Shown: piece by piece, positions 43,565 to 52,213 of the stretch
Numbering within the stretch: the first letter of the stretch is position 1
Layout of the letters: each line of letters opens with the position of its first letter
Assembly (NCBI GenBank): GCA_016458225.1
Contig: JAEMGR010000007.1
Span: 124,001 to 188,000, forward strand
Origin: Myxococcaceae bacterium JPH2
GTDB taxonomy: Bacteria > Myxococcota > Myxococcia > Myxococcales > Myxococcaceae
Length of the DNA stretch: 64,000 bases
Direction: 5' to 3'
The notes under the pieces: generated by a model
Seen by the model: only the letters and a program-made list of their open reading frames with translations
Told to the model about the DNA's origin: nothing
Databases searched by the model: none
Translations under genes and position numbers: made by a program

Positions 43565-44547
43565 GCGCGCTTCCTCCCGCCCTCGCTGAGGTGCTTCGCG
43601 CGGCCCGTGCTCGACGCGGGCCTCTGCTGTCTGACTCGCGCACCTCCGCGTTTCGTCTGCTCAACGCTGGCGCGGATGGCGTGCCGGACGTGACTGCGGA
43701 CGTGTTCGATGACCTGTGCGTGGTGAGCCTCTATCGGGACTTCTCGCCCGACGAAGAGGCGATGCTGCTCGACGCGGCGATGGAGGCCTGGGCGCCGCGC
43801 TCGCTGTACCTCAAGCGTCGTCCTCGAGAGGCGCGCGTGCTCGCCAATGTGGCGAAGGATGCGCTCGCGCCGGAGCAGGCCGCGCGGGGTGAGTCGCGCG
43901 AGTCGTGGGTGGCGAAGGAGGGGGGGCTGTCCTTCCTCATCCAGCCGGGGCAGGGGCTGTCGGTGGGCCTGTACCTGGACATGCGCGACACGCGAGCGTG
44001 GCTGCGCGCGCAGGCGCGCGGCCTCACGGTCCTCAACCTCTTCGCGTACACGTGCGCGTTCGGCGTGGCGGCCCTCGCGGGTGGCGCGACGCGCGCGCTC
44101 AACATCGACGCGAGCCGCCGCGTGCTGGAGTGGGGCGAGGAGAACGCGCGGCTCAACGGGCAGGCGGTGGACCGCTACGACTACATCGCGGGCGATGTCT
44201 TCGAGTGGCTCAAGCGATTGGCGAAGAAGGGCGAGACCTTCGACCTGGTGGTGTCGGATCCCCCGTCGTTCTCCACCACCAAGACGACCCGCTTCTCCGC
44301 CGCGCGCGACTACGCGCAGCTGGCTGAGTCCGCGGCTCGGCTGGTGGCACCGGGGGGACGGCTGGTCGCCTGCTGCAATCACGCGGGGCTGCCCTCGCGG
44401 CGCTTCGAGGCGATGGTCGCGGAGGGCGTGGCGCTCGCGGGACGGACGGGGCGAGGGGTGGGGGCGCTCGGTCCTTCCGCGTTGGACTTCCCCGCGCCCG
44501 CGGGCGAGGAACCCGCCTTGAAGGTTCACGTCGTCCAACTTCGTTAG
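43561..44547 (+). CDS. RlmI-like class I SAM methyltransferase
   Basis: A 328-residue protein, ATG 43561 overlapping the previous stop. N-terminal beta domain, then the SAM fold: TVLNLFAYTCAFGVAALAGG (motif I, ~155-175), NIDASRRVLEWGEENARLNG, DYIAGDVFEWL and LVVSDPPSFSTT (motif IV). The layout is that of RlmI/RlmL-type 23S rRNA cytosine or guanine methyltransferases; the N-terminal PUA domain is not evident, so the target could also be another RNA. Confidence 0.85.
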   Translation: MSALPPALAEVLRAARARRGPLLSDSRTSAFRLLNAGADGVPDVTADVFDDLCVVSLYRDFSPDEEAMLLDAAMEAWAPRSLYLKRRPREARVLANVAKDALAPEQAARGESRESWVAKEGGLSFLIQPGQGLSVGLYLDMRDTRAWLRAQARGLTVLNLFAYTCAFGVAALAGGATRALNIDASRRVLEWGEENARLNGQAVDRYDYIAGDVFEWLKRLAKKGETFDLVVSDPPSFSTTKTTRFSAARDYAQLAESAARLVAPGGRLVACCNHAGLPSRRFEAMVAEGVALAGRTGRGVGALGPSALDFPAPAGEEPALKVHVVQLR

Positions 44548-44584
44548 CGCCGCCGGGCCGGGCGCGGTTACAGTGCTTCCAGTC

Positions 44585-45916
44585 ATGCCTTCCGCCGCAT
44601 CGCAGCAGCGCGACGCCGGCCGCTTCGGCAAGTACCGGCTCATCGACCGGATTGCCGTGGGCGGCATGGCGGAGATCTTCCTCGCCCATCAGACGGACAA
44701 GCAGGGACGCGAGACGCCCGTCGTCATCAAGCGCATCCGGCCCCACCTGTCCAAGCACGCGGCCTTCGTGAAGATGTTCCTCAACGAGGCGCGGCTGGCC
44801 TCGCAGCTCAATCACCCCAACATCGTGCAGATCCACGACCTGGGGAAGATTGCCGAGAGCCACTTCATCGCCATGGAGTACGTCTCCGGCCGCGACATGC
44901 GGCGGGTCGTGCCCAAGGCCGAGTCCCTGGGGATTCCCTTCCCCATGGTGTACGCGCTGAAGATTGCCTCGTGCGTGTGCGCGGGCCTGCACTACGCCCA
45001 CCAGAAGGTGGACCTGTATGGCAACCCGCTGAACATCGTCCACCGCGACGTGACGCCGGAGAACATCGTCGTCTCGTTCGATGGCTCGGTGAAGGTGCTC
45101 GACTTCGGCATCGCCAAGGCCACCACGCAGGTGGAGCAGACGCGCACCGGGGAGATCAAAGGCAAGCTCAGCTACCTGAGCCCGGAGCAGTGCCTGGGTC
45201 GCCCCGTGGATTGCCGCAGCGACATCTTCTCGCTGGGCACCGTGCTCTACGAGTGGCTCACGGGCTTCAAGCTCTTCACGGGCGAGACGGATGTGGCGGT
45301 GATGCGCAGCATCACCGAGGGGAAGATCTACGCGCCCTCGTACTTCCGCGAGGACCTGCCGGAGCGCGTGGAAGCCATCCTCATGAAGGCCCTGGACCGC
45401 GACCGGGACCGCCGCTACGCGACGGCCGCGGACCTCCAGCGGGACTTGGATGCGTTCCTGGACGCGTACGAGTTCACGCCCACGCCCCTTCACCTCGCCA
45501 ACTTCATCAAGCAGCTCTTCGAGGATGAACTGGCCGAAGAGCAGCGAAGGCTCGCGAGCCGTCAGTCCTCGGCTCCGACGTCCGAGGAAGCGCTGGAGCT
45601 GTCCGAGGTCGTGGCCGCCGTGGCCGATGCACCCGCGGCCGAGGCGCCGGCCCTGGAGGTCGTCCCTCCGCTGGAGGCCGAGCCCGTCCCCGAGACGCCC
45701 ACGGCACCCGCGGTGGTCGAGCCCGCTCCCGTTCCCGTGGAGGCCGCGTCCGAGCCGGTGCCCTGGCCTCACGAGGAGCGCACCGAGCCGCGCATGCTGG
45801 CCGTGCCCTTGAGCCCCTCGATGTCCGAGTCGCTGGAAGCGCTGGCGCGCAAGCACGGCGTGCCCGCCGGCCGCATGGTGGCCGAGCTGCTGGAGGCATG
45901 GCTGAAGTACCGCTGA
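44585..45916 (+). CDS. bacterial Ser/Thr protein kinase with C-terminal helix motif
   Basis: A 443-residue Hanks-type kinase from ATG 44585. Gly loop RIAVGGMAEIFLA, catalytic Lys in VVIKRIRP, catalytic loop HRDVTPEN and DFGIAKA, and a GEIKGKLSYLSPEQ activation segment; domain ~20-285. A Pro/Ala/Glu linker follows (~310-400), then a final SMSESLEALARKHGVPAGR that resembles a ribbon-helix-helix or dimerisation helix. No transmembrane segment. Six bases before truA, so co-transcribed. In myxobacteria such kinases act in development and stress; the target is unknown. Confidence 0.9.
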   Translation: MPSAASQQRDAGRFGKYRLIDRIAVGGMAEIFLAHQTDKQGRETPVVIKRIRPHLSKHAAFVKMFLNEARLASQLNHPNIVQIHDLGKIAESHFIAMEYVSGRDMRRVVPKAESLGIPFPMVYALKIASCVCAGLHYAHQKVDLYGNPLNIVHRDVTPENIVVSFDGSVKVLDFGIAKATTQVEQTRTGEIKGKLSYLSPEQCLGRPVDCRSDIFSLGTVLYEWLTGFKLFTGETDVAVMRSITEGKIYAPSYFREDLPERVEAILMKALDRDRDRRYATAADLQRDLDAFLDAYEFTPTPLHLANFIKQLFEDELAEEQRRLASRQSSAPTSEEALELSEVVAAVADAPAAEAPALEVVPPLEAEPVPETPTAPAVVEPAPVPVEAASEPVPWPHEERTEPRMLAVPLSPSMSESLEALARKHGVPAGRMVAELLEAWLKYR

Positions 45917-45922
45917 GCGCCC

Positions 45923-46696
45923 ATGCCGCGACTGAAACTGACGCTCGAATACGACGGCACCCGTTACGTGGGCTGGCAGATGCAGCCCAACGGGCCCTCC
46001 ATCCAGGCCGTGATGCAGGACACCCTGGCCCGCCTGCTGGGCGAGCCCGTGGTCGTGAACTCGGCGGGCCGCACGGACTCGGGCGTTCACGCCGAGGGGC
46101 AGGTGGCCTGCTTCGACACCACGCGCGTGCTCCCGCTGAAGGCCTACCGGATGGGGCTCAACGGGATGCTGCCCTCGGACATCGCCGTGGTGGCCGCCGA
46201 GGAAGTCCCCGCGGAGTTCGACCCGCGTCGCTGGTCGCGAGGCAAGCGCTACCGCTATCGCGTCAGCAACCGGCCCACGCGCTCACCGCTCCGACGGGAC
46301 ACGCATTGGGAGGTGTTCGCGCCACTCGACGTGGAGGCCATGCGACGCGCGGCGCGGGTGCTGGAGGGGCGGCATGACTTCTCCGCGTTCCGTGCGTCGG
46401 ACTGCCAGGCGAAGCACGCGATGCGGGAGATCCGCTCGCTGCGCGTCGAGGGGACGCGGGGCGACGCGGTGTCGTTCGTGGTGGAGGGCACCGCGTTCCT
46501 CAAGCACATGGTGCGCAACCTGGTGGGCACGCTGGTGGATGTCGGGAAGGGAAAGCGCCCCGAGGCCTGGGTGGCCGAGGTGCTGGCCTCGCTCGACCGG
46601 AAGCGAGCGGGCCCGACCGCGCCGCCGCAGGGCCTGGTCCTGGAGGAGGTCTTCTACGGCGATGGCCCTCCCGGTGGAGACGAAGACGAGGACTGA
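45923..46696 (+). CDS. truA: tRNA pseudouridine synthase A
   Basis: A 257-residue TruA. Catalytic Asp52 lies in SAGRTDSGVHAEGQVACF; other family blocks are LEYDGTRYVGWQMQPNG, RYRVSNRPTRSP and LKHMVRNLVGTLVDVG. It makes pseudouridine 38-40 in tRNA anticodon arms. Standard length. Joined to the kinase gene; the functional link, if any, is unknown. Confidence 0.96.
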   Translation: MPRLKLTLEYDGTRYVGWQMQPNGPSIQAVMQDTLARLLGEPVVVNSAGRTDSGVHAEGQVACFDTTRVLPLKAYRMGLNGMLPSDIAVVAAEEVPAEFDPRRWSRGKRYRYRVSNRPTRSPLRRDTHWEVFAPLDVEAMRRAARVLEGRHDFSAFRASDCQAKHAMREIRSLRVEGTRGDAVSFVVEGTAFLKHMVRNLVGTLVDVGKGKRPEAWVAEVLASLDRKRAGPTAPPQGLVLEEVFYGDGPPGGDEDED

Positions 46697-46716
46697 AGTG
46701 CGGTAGGCTGCGGCGC

Positions 46717-47502
46717 GTGAGCAATCAAGACGGTGTCCTCGCCCCGTTGCGCGTCCGCGTCCGGCGCTTCCAGTTCATCGTTGGACTGGGATTCCTGTCG
46801 CTGGTGCTGGGGTCCATCCTCAGCGTGGCGTTGACCCTGCGGCTGTCCACGCGCGTGTTGGACCTGCCCTTCGAGCCACTGCGCATCGCCATGGCCGTGG
46901 CCCTGGAGAACCTGTGGGTGCTCGGGGTGTTGCCCGCGCTCGCCTACGGTGCCGCGCGCGCGTTCGACCTGCGCCCCTGGAACACGGCGGTGGGCTCGGG
47001 CGTGTCCGGTGCGCTCTTCGTGGTGGCGCTGGACCTGGTGCGCGATGGCACTGGGAGCCTGTGGGAGGGCGGCCTGCCGACGTTGTTGCGTTGGGCGGCC
47101 TTCGCCGTAGGCGTGTTCTTCACCGCGCAGGCCGTGAAGGCAGGGCGCGCGGCGGCGGCCACGGTCGCGCGACAGGCGCAGACGAAGGCGGAGTCGCGCA
47201 AGTCGGAGTACGACGAGTTCCTCCAAGCCGCGGCCCAGGGCGGCGCACGGCTGGAGCAGCGCGAGGGCACCGCCGCTGCCGATGCCACCACTCCGCCCGC
47301 CTCGACGCTGGGCCCGGCAGCGGAGACCCCGACGTTGCTCCCGCTGGAGTCCGCTGCTGCCCCCACGAGCGAGCAGTCGCTGGCGTCCAGCGCCGCGCTC
47401 CCGTCGTCGGAGGGACAGTCTTCAGGCGCGGTGACTTCGCTCACGCCGGCGGGGACGCCCGAGGCGGTGGAGCCTCAGGCGCCCAAGTCGCCCGCGGCGT
47501 GA
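46717..47502 (+). CDS. four-helix membrane protein with disordered tail
   Basis: A 261-residue protein, GTG start 46717. Four hydrophobic segments in the first ~140 residues (FIVGLGFLSLVLGSIL, LENLWVLGVLPALAYGAARAF, SGVSGALFVVALDLV, WAAFAVGVFFTAQAV), then a coiled-coil stretch (~145-175) and an Ala/Ser/Thr/Pro-rich tail of about 80 residues. No family recognised. The stop is 13 bases from the convergent argC stop. Confidence 0.65.
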   Translation: MSNQDGVLAPLRVRVRRFQFIVGLGFLSLVLGSILSVALTLRLSTRVLDLPFEPLRIAMAVALENLWVLGVLPALAYGAARAFDLRPWNTAVGSGVSGALFVVALDLVRDGTGSLWEGGLPTLLRWAAFAVGVFFTAQAVKAGRAAAATVARQAQTKAESRKSEYDEFLQAAAQGGARLEQREGTAAADATTPPASTLGPAAETPTLLPLESAAAPTSEQSLASSAALPSSEGQSSGAVTSLTPAGTPEAVEPQAPKSPAA

Positions 47503-47515
47503 GCGGTCCGCGGGC

Positions 47516-48583
47516 CTACGGGTAGCAGGCGGCCTGACGCAGGCCGATGTCCTCGGGGAGCCCGAGCGCCACGTTGAAGTTCTGCACCGCCTGCCCGGCC
47601 ATGCCCTTCACCAGGTTGTCGAGCGCGGCCATGACCGCGACGGAGCGGCCCTTCGTCGCGACGGAGATGTCGCAGAAGTTGCTGCCCACCACGGCGGCCA
47701 CGCGCGGCGTGCCCTCCACGATGCGCACGAACTTCGAGCCCTCGTAGTAGCGCCGGAACTTCTCCGTCAGCGACTGCGTCACCACCGCGCCGCCGTGCTC
47801 CGGCCACTCGAACTGCACGGTGGCGAAGATGCCGCGCACCATGGGGGCGGAGTGGGGCACGAAGGCCAGCCGGTGCCGGGATGCGCCGTGCGCCACCAGC
47901 ATGACCTCGACCTCGGCCTCGTGCTGGTGCTCCAGCGGCTTGTACGCGCGGAAGTCATGCGCGCGCGTCGGGTGGTGCGTGCCCTCGCCCGGCAGCGAGC
48001 CCGAGCCCGAGGATCCCGTCACGCCCGAGACGGCCAAGAGGCCCAGCCCCGGCGTGCTCGCGATGGGCAGGAGCGCGAGCTGCACCGCGGTGGCGAAGCA
48101 GCCCGGGTTGGCGATGCGCCGCGCCTGCTTCACGCTCTCGCGCTTCCACTCGGTGAGGCCGTACGTGAAGGTGCCCAGCAGCTCCGGCGACGGGTGCGGC
48201 CGGCCATAGGCGCCCGCGTAGCGGCCCGGGTGGTCCAACCGGAAGTCGGACGACAGGTCCACCAGCAGCATCCGCTCGGTGAGCCCGAACTCGACCCACT
48301 TCTTCTCCAGCCCCGCGAACTGCGACGCCAGCTCGCCGTGGCCCAGCGCGCTGAACACGACGGGGCGAGGCGAGTCCGCCAGCCAGCGCCAGTCCGGCTC
48401 GGCCTCGAAGCGCGCGTCCACCAGCCCGCGCAGGTGCGGGTGCACCTTGTGGATGGGCTCGCCGGCGTGGTGCCGTGACACCACGCGAATGCCCGCCACC
48501 GCGGGATGGCCCGACAGCAGCCGCAAGAGTTCGCCGCCGCCGAAGCCGGAGGCTCCCAGGATGTAGATATGCGCCTGCGTCAT
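47516..48583 (-). CDS. argC: N-acyl-gamma-glutamyl-phosphate reductase
   Basis: A 355-residue ArgC. NAD(P)-binding GASGFGGGELLRLL is at the start, the thioester Cys162 is in ANPGCFATAVQ, and the catalytic His region FVPHSAPMVRG follows. It reduces acyl-glutamyl phosphate to the semialdehyde in arginine synthesis. Last gene of the leftward arg operon; start overlaps the preceding stop by 4 bases. The acyl group may be succinyl rather than acetyl (see the transcarbamylase). Confidence 0.94.
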   Translation of the reverse strand: MTQAHIYILGASGFGGGELLRLLSGHPAVAGIRVVSRHHAGEPIHKVHPHLRGLVDARFEAEPDWRWLADSPRPVVFSALGHGELASQFAGLEKKWVEFGLTERMLLVDLSSDFRLDHPGRYAGAYGRPHPSPELLGTFTYGLTEWKRESVKQARRIANPGCFATAVQLALLPIASTPGLGLLAVSGVTGSSGSGSLPGEGTHHPTRAHDFRAYKPLEHQHEAEVEVMLVAHGASRHRLAFVPHSAPMVRGIFATVQFEWPEHGGAVVTQSLTEKFRRYYEGSKFVRIVEGTPRVAAVVGSNFCDISVATKGRSVAVMAALDNLVKGMAGQAVQNFNVALGLPEDIGLRQAACYP

Positions 48584-49641
48584 GACTTCCTCCCCGCGCC
48601 CAGCTTGGGGGCGAGCTTCTCCAGGACGAGCCCGCCAAGGGCCGCCGCATCCGCCCGCGCATTGCGCGCCGGCAATCCCACCACCTGCTCCACGAAGCGC
48701 ACGCCCACCGCGTTGTCCGTGGCGGGCCCGGCCACCATGTCCACCTCGATGCCGTAGACCTCGCGCAGGTGCCGCACCCCGCCCGCGGCGCCCACCGGAT
48801 CGTTCGCGCACAGCACGAACGCGCCGCCCAGCGCCTTCAGCTCGGGGTCCGCCAGGATGGCCTGCACCCCGTACTCGCCCATGATGCCGTCACCCGTCTC
48901 CGCGACGATGACGTCCACGTTCGCGGCCGCCATCTCGGAGAAGATGGTGCGCGCCACCCGCGCCGCCGTGCGCGAGCCCGTGCACACGATGCCCGCGTCG
49001 GTGAAGTCCATCACCACGTCCGCGCCGCTGTCCTGCATGCTCAGCGTGTCGCGCATGAGTGACACACCCGTCAGCTTCGCGCCGCCCACGCGGTAGCCCG
49101 CCTGCATCAGCCGGCGCACCATGGCGCTGGCCGCGTAGGTCTTGCCCGCGTTCATGCAGGTGCCCACCACGTACACCACCGGGCACGTCACCGGCTTCGC
49201 GGTGCCCTTCAGCGCGCCGTTGCTGATGTGCGCCGGCTGGCCCGAGCGCGACTGGAACTCGGGGAACACGAGCACCTGGCCGAGCACCTCGGCCTCGAAC
49301 GGCATGCCCACGCCTGGGTTGTGCGAGGTGCACTTGCCGATGACGCCGCCCATGTTGAGCACGTTGATGCGGTCGCCCACCTTGACGGACTCGGGCACCA
49401 CGCCCTCGTAGCCGTGCAGGGCGTTGCGGTGACCCAGCGCGCCCACGACGATGTCGCCGGCGTGCAGCGTCACGAGGCGGCCGTTCACGTCCTCGAGCTG
49501 GTTGTAGACGCTCTTCTCGCCGTGGATGCGCACGGCCACCACCGCGCCCTCCTCGGCCCGCACCTCATCCGTCAGGTGCACCGTCCGGCCGAGCTGGAGG
49601 TTGCGGGTGACGCTGCCGACTTTGTCGACGTAGATCTTCAT
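48580..49641 (-). CDS. P-loop protein of unknown function inside the arg operon (DUF1611-like)
   Basis: A 353-residue protein. Residues 1-~115 form a beta-rich domain (MKIYVDKVGSVTRNLQLG, LHAGDIVVGALGHRNALHG). A P-loop then occurs at ~160-169 (VVGTCMNAGKTYAASAMV), followed by VGGAKLTGVSLMRDT and VIVAETGDGIMGEYG, as in BioD/MobB or DUF1611-type GTP/ATP-binding proteins. It sits between argG and argC with 1-base and 4-base junctions, so it is strictly co-expressed with arginine synthesis. It is not a known arg enzyme. A role in cofactor, ligase or regulatory chemistry is possible. Confidence 0.7.
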   Translation of the reverse strand: MKIYVDKVGSVTRNLQLGRTVHLTDEVRAEEGAVVAVRIHGEKSVYNQLEDVNGRLVTLHAGDIVVGALGHRNALHGYEGVVPESVKVGDRINVLNMGGVIGKCTSHNPGVGMPFEAEVLGQVLVFPEFQSRSGQPAHISNGALKGTAKPVTCPVVYVVGTCMNAGKTYAASAMVRRLMQAGYRVGGAKLTGVSLMRDTLSMQDSGADVVMDFTDAGIVCTGSRTAARVARTIFSEMAAANVDVIVAETGDGIMGEYGVQAILADPELKALGGAFVLCANDPVGAAGGVRHLREVYGIEVDMVAGPATDNAVGVRFVEQVVGLPARNARADAAALGGLVLEKLAPKLGAGRKS

Positions 49642-49642
49642 G

Positions 49643-50833
49643 TCACTTCGCCGCCTTGTGAGAGAGCATCTGCGCCACGCCGTAGAGCTTCGCGAAGCCC
49701 GCTGCCTCGGAGCCCGTCCACAGCACGTTGGCCTCGCCGTACGTCGCCACCTTCGCGTCCATGAGCGAGAAGGGCGAACGCACGCCCTCCACCACCATGG
49801 TGCGCGGGTGGAGCACCAGCTTCACCTCGCCCGTCACGCGCTCCTGCGACGACGCGAGGAACGCCTCCAGGTCCTTCACCAGCGGATCGAAGAAGTGGCC
49901 CTCGTGGAGCAGCGAGCCGTACAGGTTGCCCATCGACTCCTTCCAGAAGAGCTGCTTGCCAGAGAGGACCAGCTTCTCCAGCTCGCGGTGCGCGGTGATG
50001 AGCAGGTGCGCGGCCGGGGCCTCGAAGCCCACGCGGCCCTTGATGCCCAGGATGGTGTCGCCCAGGTGCACGCCTCGGCCAATGCCGTACGGCTTGCCCA
50101 GCGCGTTGATCGCCTCCACCACCTGCACGGGCGACAGCGCCTGACCGTCCAGCGCCACGGGCACGCCCTTCTCGAAGGCGATGACGAGCGGGCGCGGCTT
50201 CAGGTCGCCCGGAATCTCGCCGCCCGGGAACGCCGCCTCGGGCAGCGTGCTCCACGAGTCGAGCGTCTCGCGGCCGCCGACGGACGTGCCCCACATGCCC
50301 TCGTTGACCGAGTACGAGCCCAGCTTGGGCGGCATGTGCACGCCGCGCTCGGCCAGGAAGTCCAGCTCCTGCTGACGGCTGAGCGACAGCTCGCGGATGG
50401 GGGTGATGAGCTGCAGCTCCGGCGCCAGCGAGCGGAACGCCACGTCGAAGCGGACCTGATCATTCCCCGCGCCAGTGCTGCCGTGGGCCAGCGCCTGCGC
50501 GCCGCGCTCACGGGCCACGCGCACCACCTCCACGGCCTGGCACGCGCGCTCGGCCGAGACGCTCAGCGGGTAGAGCTGGCCGCGCAGCACGTTGCCGGCG
50601 ATGAGGTAGCGCAGGTAGCCCTGGAACAGCGTGGCGCGCGCGTCCACCGTCTGGTGCGCCACCGCGCCGAGCTGCTTCGACAGCGCCTCGATGCGCGCGA
50701 GCTGCTCGGCCGGGAAGCCCCCCGTGTCCACGGTGACGGTGGTGACGTCGTGGCCCTGCTCGCGCAGGTACACGGTGCAGAAGGCGGTATCGAGGCCGCC
50801 GGAGAACGCCAGCACCACGGGTTTCTTGCTCAT
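49643..50833 (-). CDS. argG: argininosuccinate synthase
   Basis: A 396-residue ArgG. ATP-pyrophosphatase motif AFSGGLDTAFC at the N-terminus and the blocks YGIGRGVHLGDTILGIKGR and SYSVNEGMWGTSVGG-like are typical. It joins citrulline and aspartate. It follows argH after 30 bases and precedes the P-loop gene after one base. A free citrulline substrate requires the deacylase encoded upstream. Confidence 0.95.
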   Translation of the reverse strand: MSKKPVVLAFSGGLDTAFCTVYLREQGHDVTTVTVDTGGFPAEQLARIEALSKQLGAVAHQTVDARATLFQGYLRYLIAGNVLRGQLYPLSVSAERACQAVEVVRVARERGAQALAHGSTGAGNDQVRFDVAFRSLAPELQLITPIRELSLSRQQELDFLAERGVHMPPKLGSYSVNEGMWGTSVGGRETLDSWSTLPEAAFPGGEIPGDLKPRPLVIAFEKGVPVALDGQALSPVQVVEAINALGKPYGIGRGVHLGDTILGIKGRVGFEAPAAHLLITAHRELEKLVLSGKQLFWKESMGNLYGSLLHEGHFFDPLVKDLEAFLASSQERVTGEVKLVLHPRTMVVEGVRSPFSLMDAKVATYGEANVLWTGSEAAGFAKLYGVAQMLSHKAAK

Positions 50834-50863
50834 GGGGTACTCCTCGGATGAATCAAAAAGGGT

Positions 50864-52213
50864 TCAGGCGGACCAGACGCGCGCGGCGGACTCCGCGAGC
50901 GAGGCGTGAAGACGGGTGAGCCACTCGCGCGAGGCGGCCAGTTCCGCTCGCGCGGAGGCCACGGCGAGGTTGCCGGCGCCGCCCAGGTGCGTGGCCGTGA
51001 GGGCCTGCCGGTCCGGACGGAACGTGCCCTCGCCGAGCTGGCGACCCACCTCGCGGTAGGCATCGCGGAACGGCAACCCCTGGGCCACGAGCACGTACGC
51101 GTGGTGGGCGGCGTACAGCGAGTCGTCGCAGGCGCGCGCGGCGGCGTCCGGCTGCACCTGGAGCGCGGGCACGAGCCGGGTGAGCACCTCCACCAGCGCG
51201 CGCGTGCTGGTGAGCGCGGACAGGGTGGGGCGCTTGAGGAGCTGGAAGTCGCGGTGGTAGCTGGACGGCAGTCCGCCGGCCACGGCCTCCACCTGATGCG
51301 CCAGCCCGCGCAGCTCGCGGCAACGTCCGCGCGCCAGCTCCACCACGTCCGGGTTCTTCTTCTGCGGCATGATGGACGAGCCCGTGGTGAACGCGTCCGG
51401 CAGCTTGAGGAAGCCGAACTCGTCCATGCTGTAGAGCTGCACGTCCCACAGCCACTTCTCCAGCGTGCCCGCCACGGAGCAGGCCCAGCCCAACAGCGCG
51501 GACTCGTGCCGGCCTCGGCTGTCCTGCGCGTCGATGGGGCTGCGCTGCACGCGCGAGAAGCCGAGCAGCGACGCGACGTACTCGCGGTCGATGGGCAGCG
51601 GCACGCCGAACCCCGCCGCCGCGCCGAGCGGGCAGCGATCCAACCGCGACCACACGCCCTTGAGCGCCTCCAGCTCTTCGAGGAGCCCCTCCGCGAAGGC
51701 CATGCCCCACAGGCCGAACGTGGACGGCATGGCCCGCCGCAGGTGCGTGTAGCCCGGCAGCGGAAGGGCCGCGTGCGCCTCGGCGAAGTCCAGGAACGCG
51801 CCGGCCAGCTCCGCCACGCGCGCGCCCAACGTGAGCAGCTCCTCGCGCATCAGCAGCCGCAGGGCGAGCAGCACCTGATCATTCCGCGAGCGCGCCAGAT
51901 GGATGCGCTTGCCGGCGTCTCCCGCGCGCACCACCAGCGCCACCTCCAGCGCGGTGTGGCCATCCTCCTGCTCGGGGAGGATGGTGAACTGGCCCGCGCG
52001 CGCCTCGTCGTGGAGTTGGTGCAGCGCGGCCACGAGGTCGGCGGCCTCGGTCGGCTTCAAGAGCCCCACGTGCGCCAGCATGCGCGCGTGCGCGGCGCTG
52101 CCCAGCGCGTCGTGCGGCACCAGCGCCAGGTCTACGATGGGGTCATCCCCCACGGTGAAGCGATGGATGGCCGTGTCGAGCGGCTGCCCCTTGCCCCAGA
52201 GCGTGTCAGCCAC
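50864..52213 (-). CDS. argH: argininosuccinate lyase
   Basis: A 449-residue ArgH with GTG start (then ADTLWGKGQ). The superfamily signature GSSIMPQKKNPD and the early RSRNDQVLLALRL segment are intact. It releases arginine and fumarate. It overlaps argE by 8 bases. Confidence 0.96.
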   Translation of the reverse strand: MADTLWGKGQPLDTAIHRFTVGDDPIVDLALVPHDALGSAAHARMLAHVGLLKPTEAADLVAALHQLHDEARAGQFTILPEQEDGHTALEVALVVRAGDAGKRIHLARSRNDQVLLALRLLMREELLTLGARVAELAGAFLDFAEAHAALPLPGYTHLRRAMPSTFGLWGMAFAEGLLEELEALKGVWSRLDRCPLGAAAGFGVPLPIDREYVASLLGFSRVQRSPIDAQDSRGRHESALLGWACSVAGTLEKWLWDVQLYSMDEFGFLKLPDAFTTGSSIMPQKKNPDVVELARGRCRELRGLAHQVEAVAGGLPSSYHRDFQLLKRPTLSALTSTRALVEVLTRLVPALQVQPDAAARACDDSLYAAHHAYVLVAQGLPFRDAYREVGRQLGEGTFRPDRQALTATHLGGAGNLAVASARAELAASREWLTRLHASLAESAARVWSA

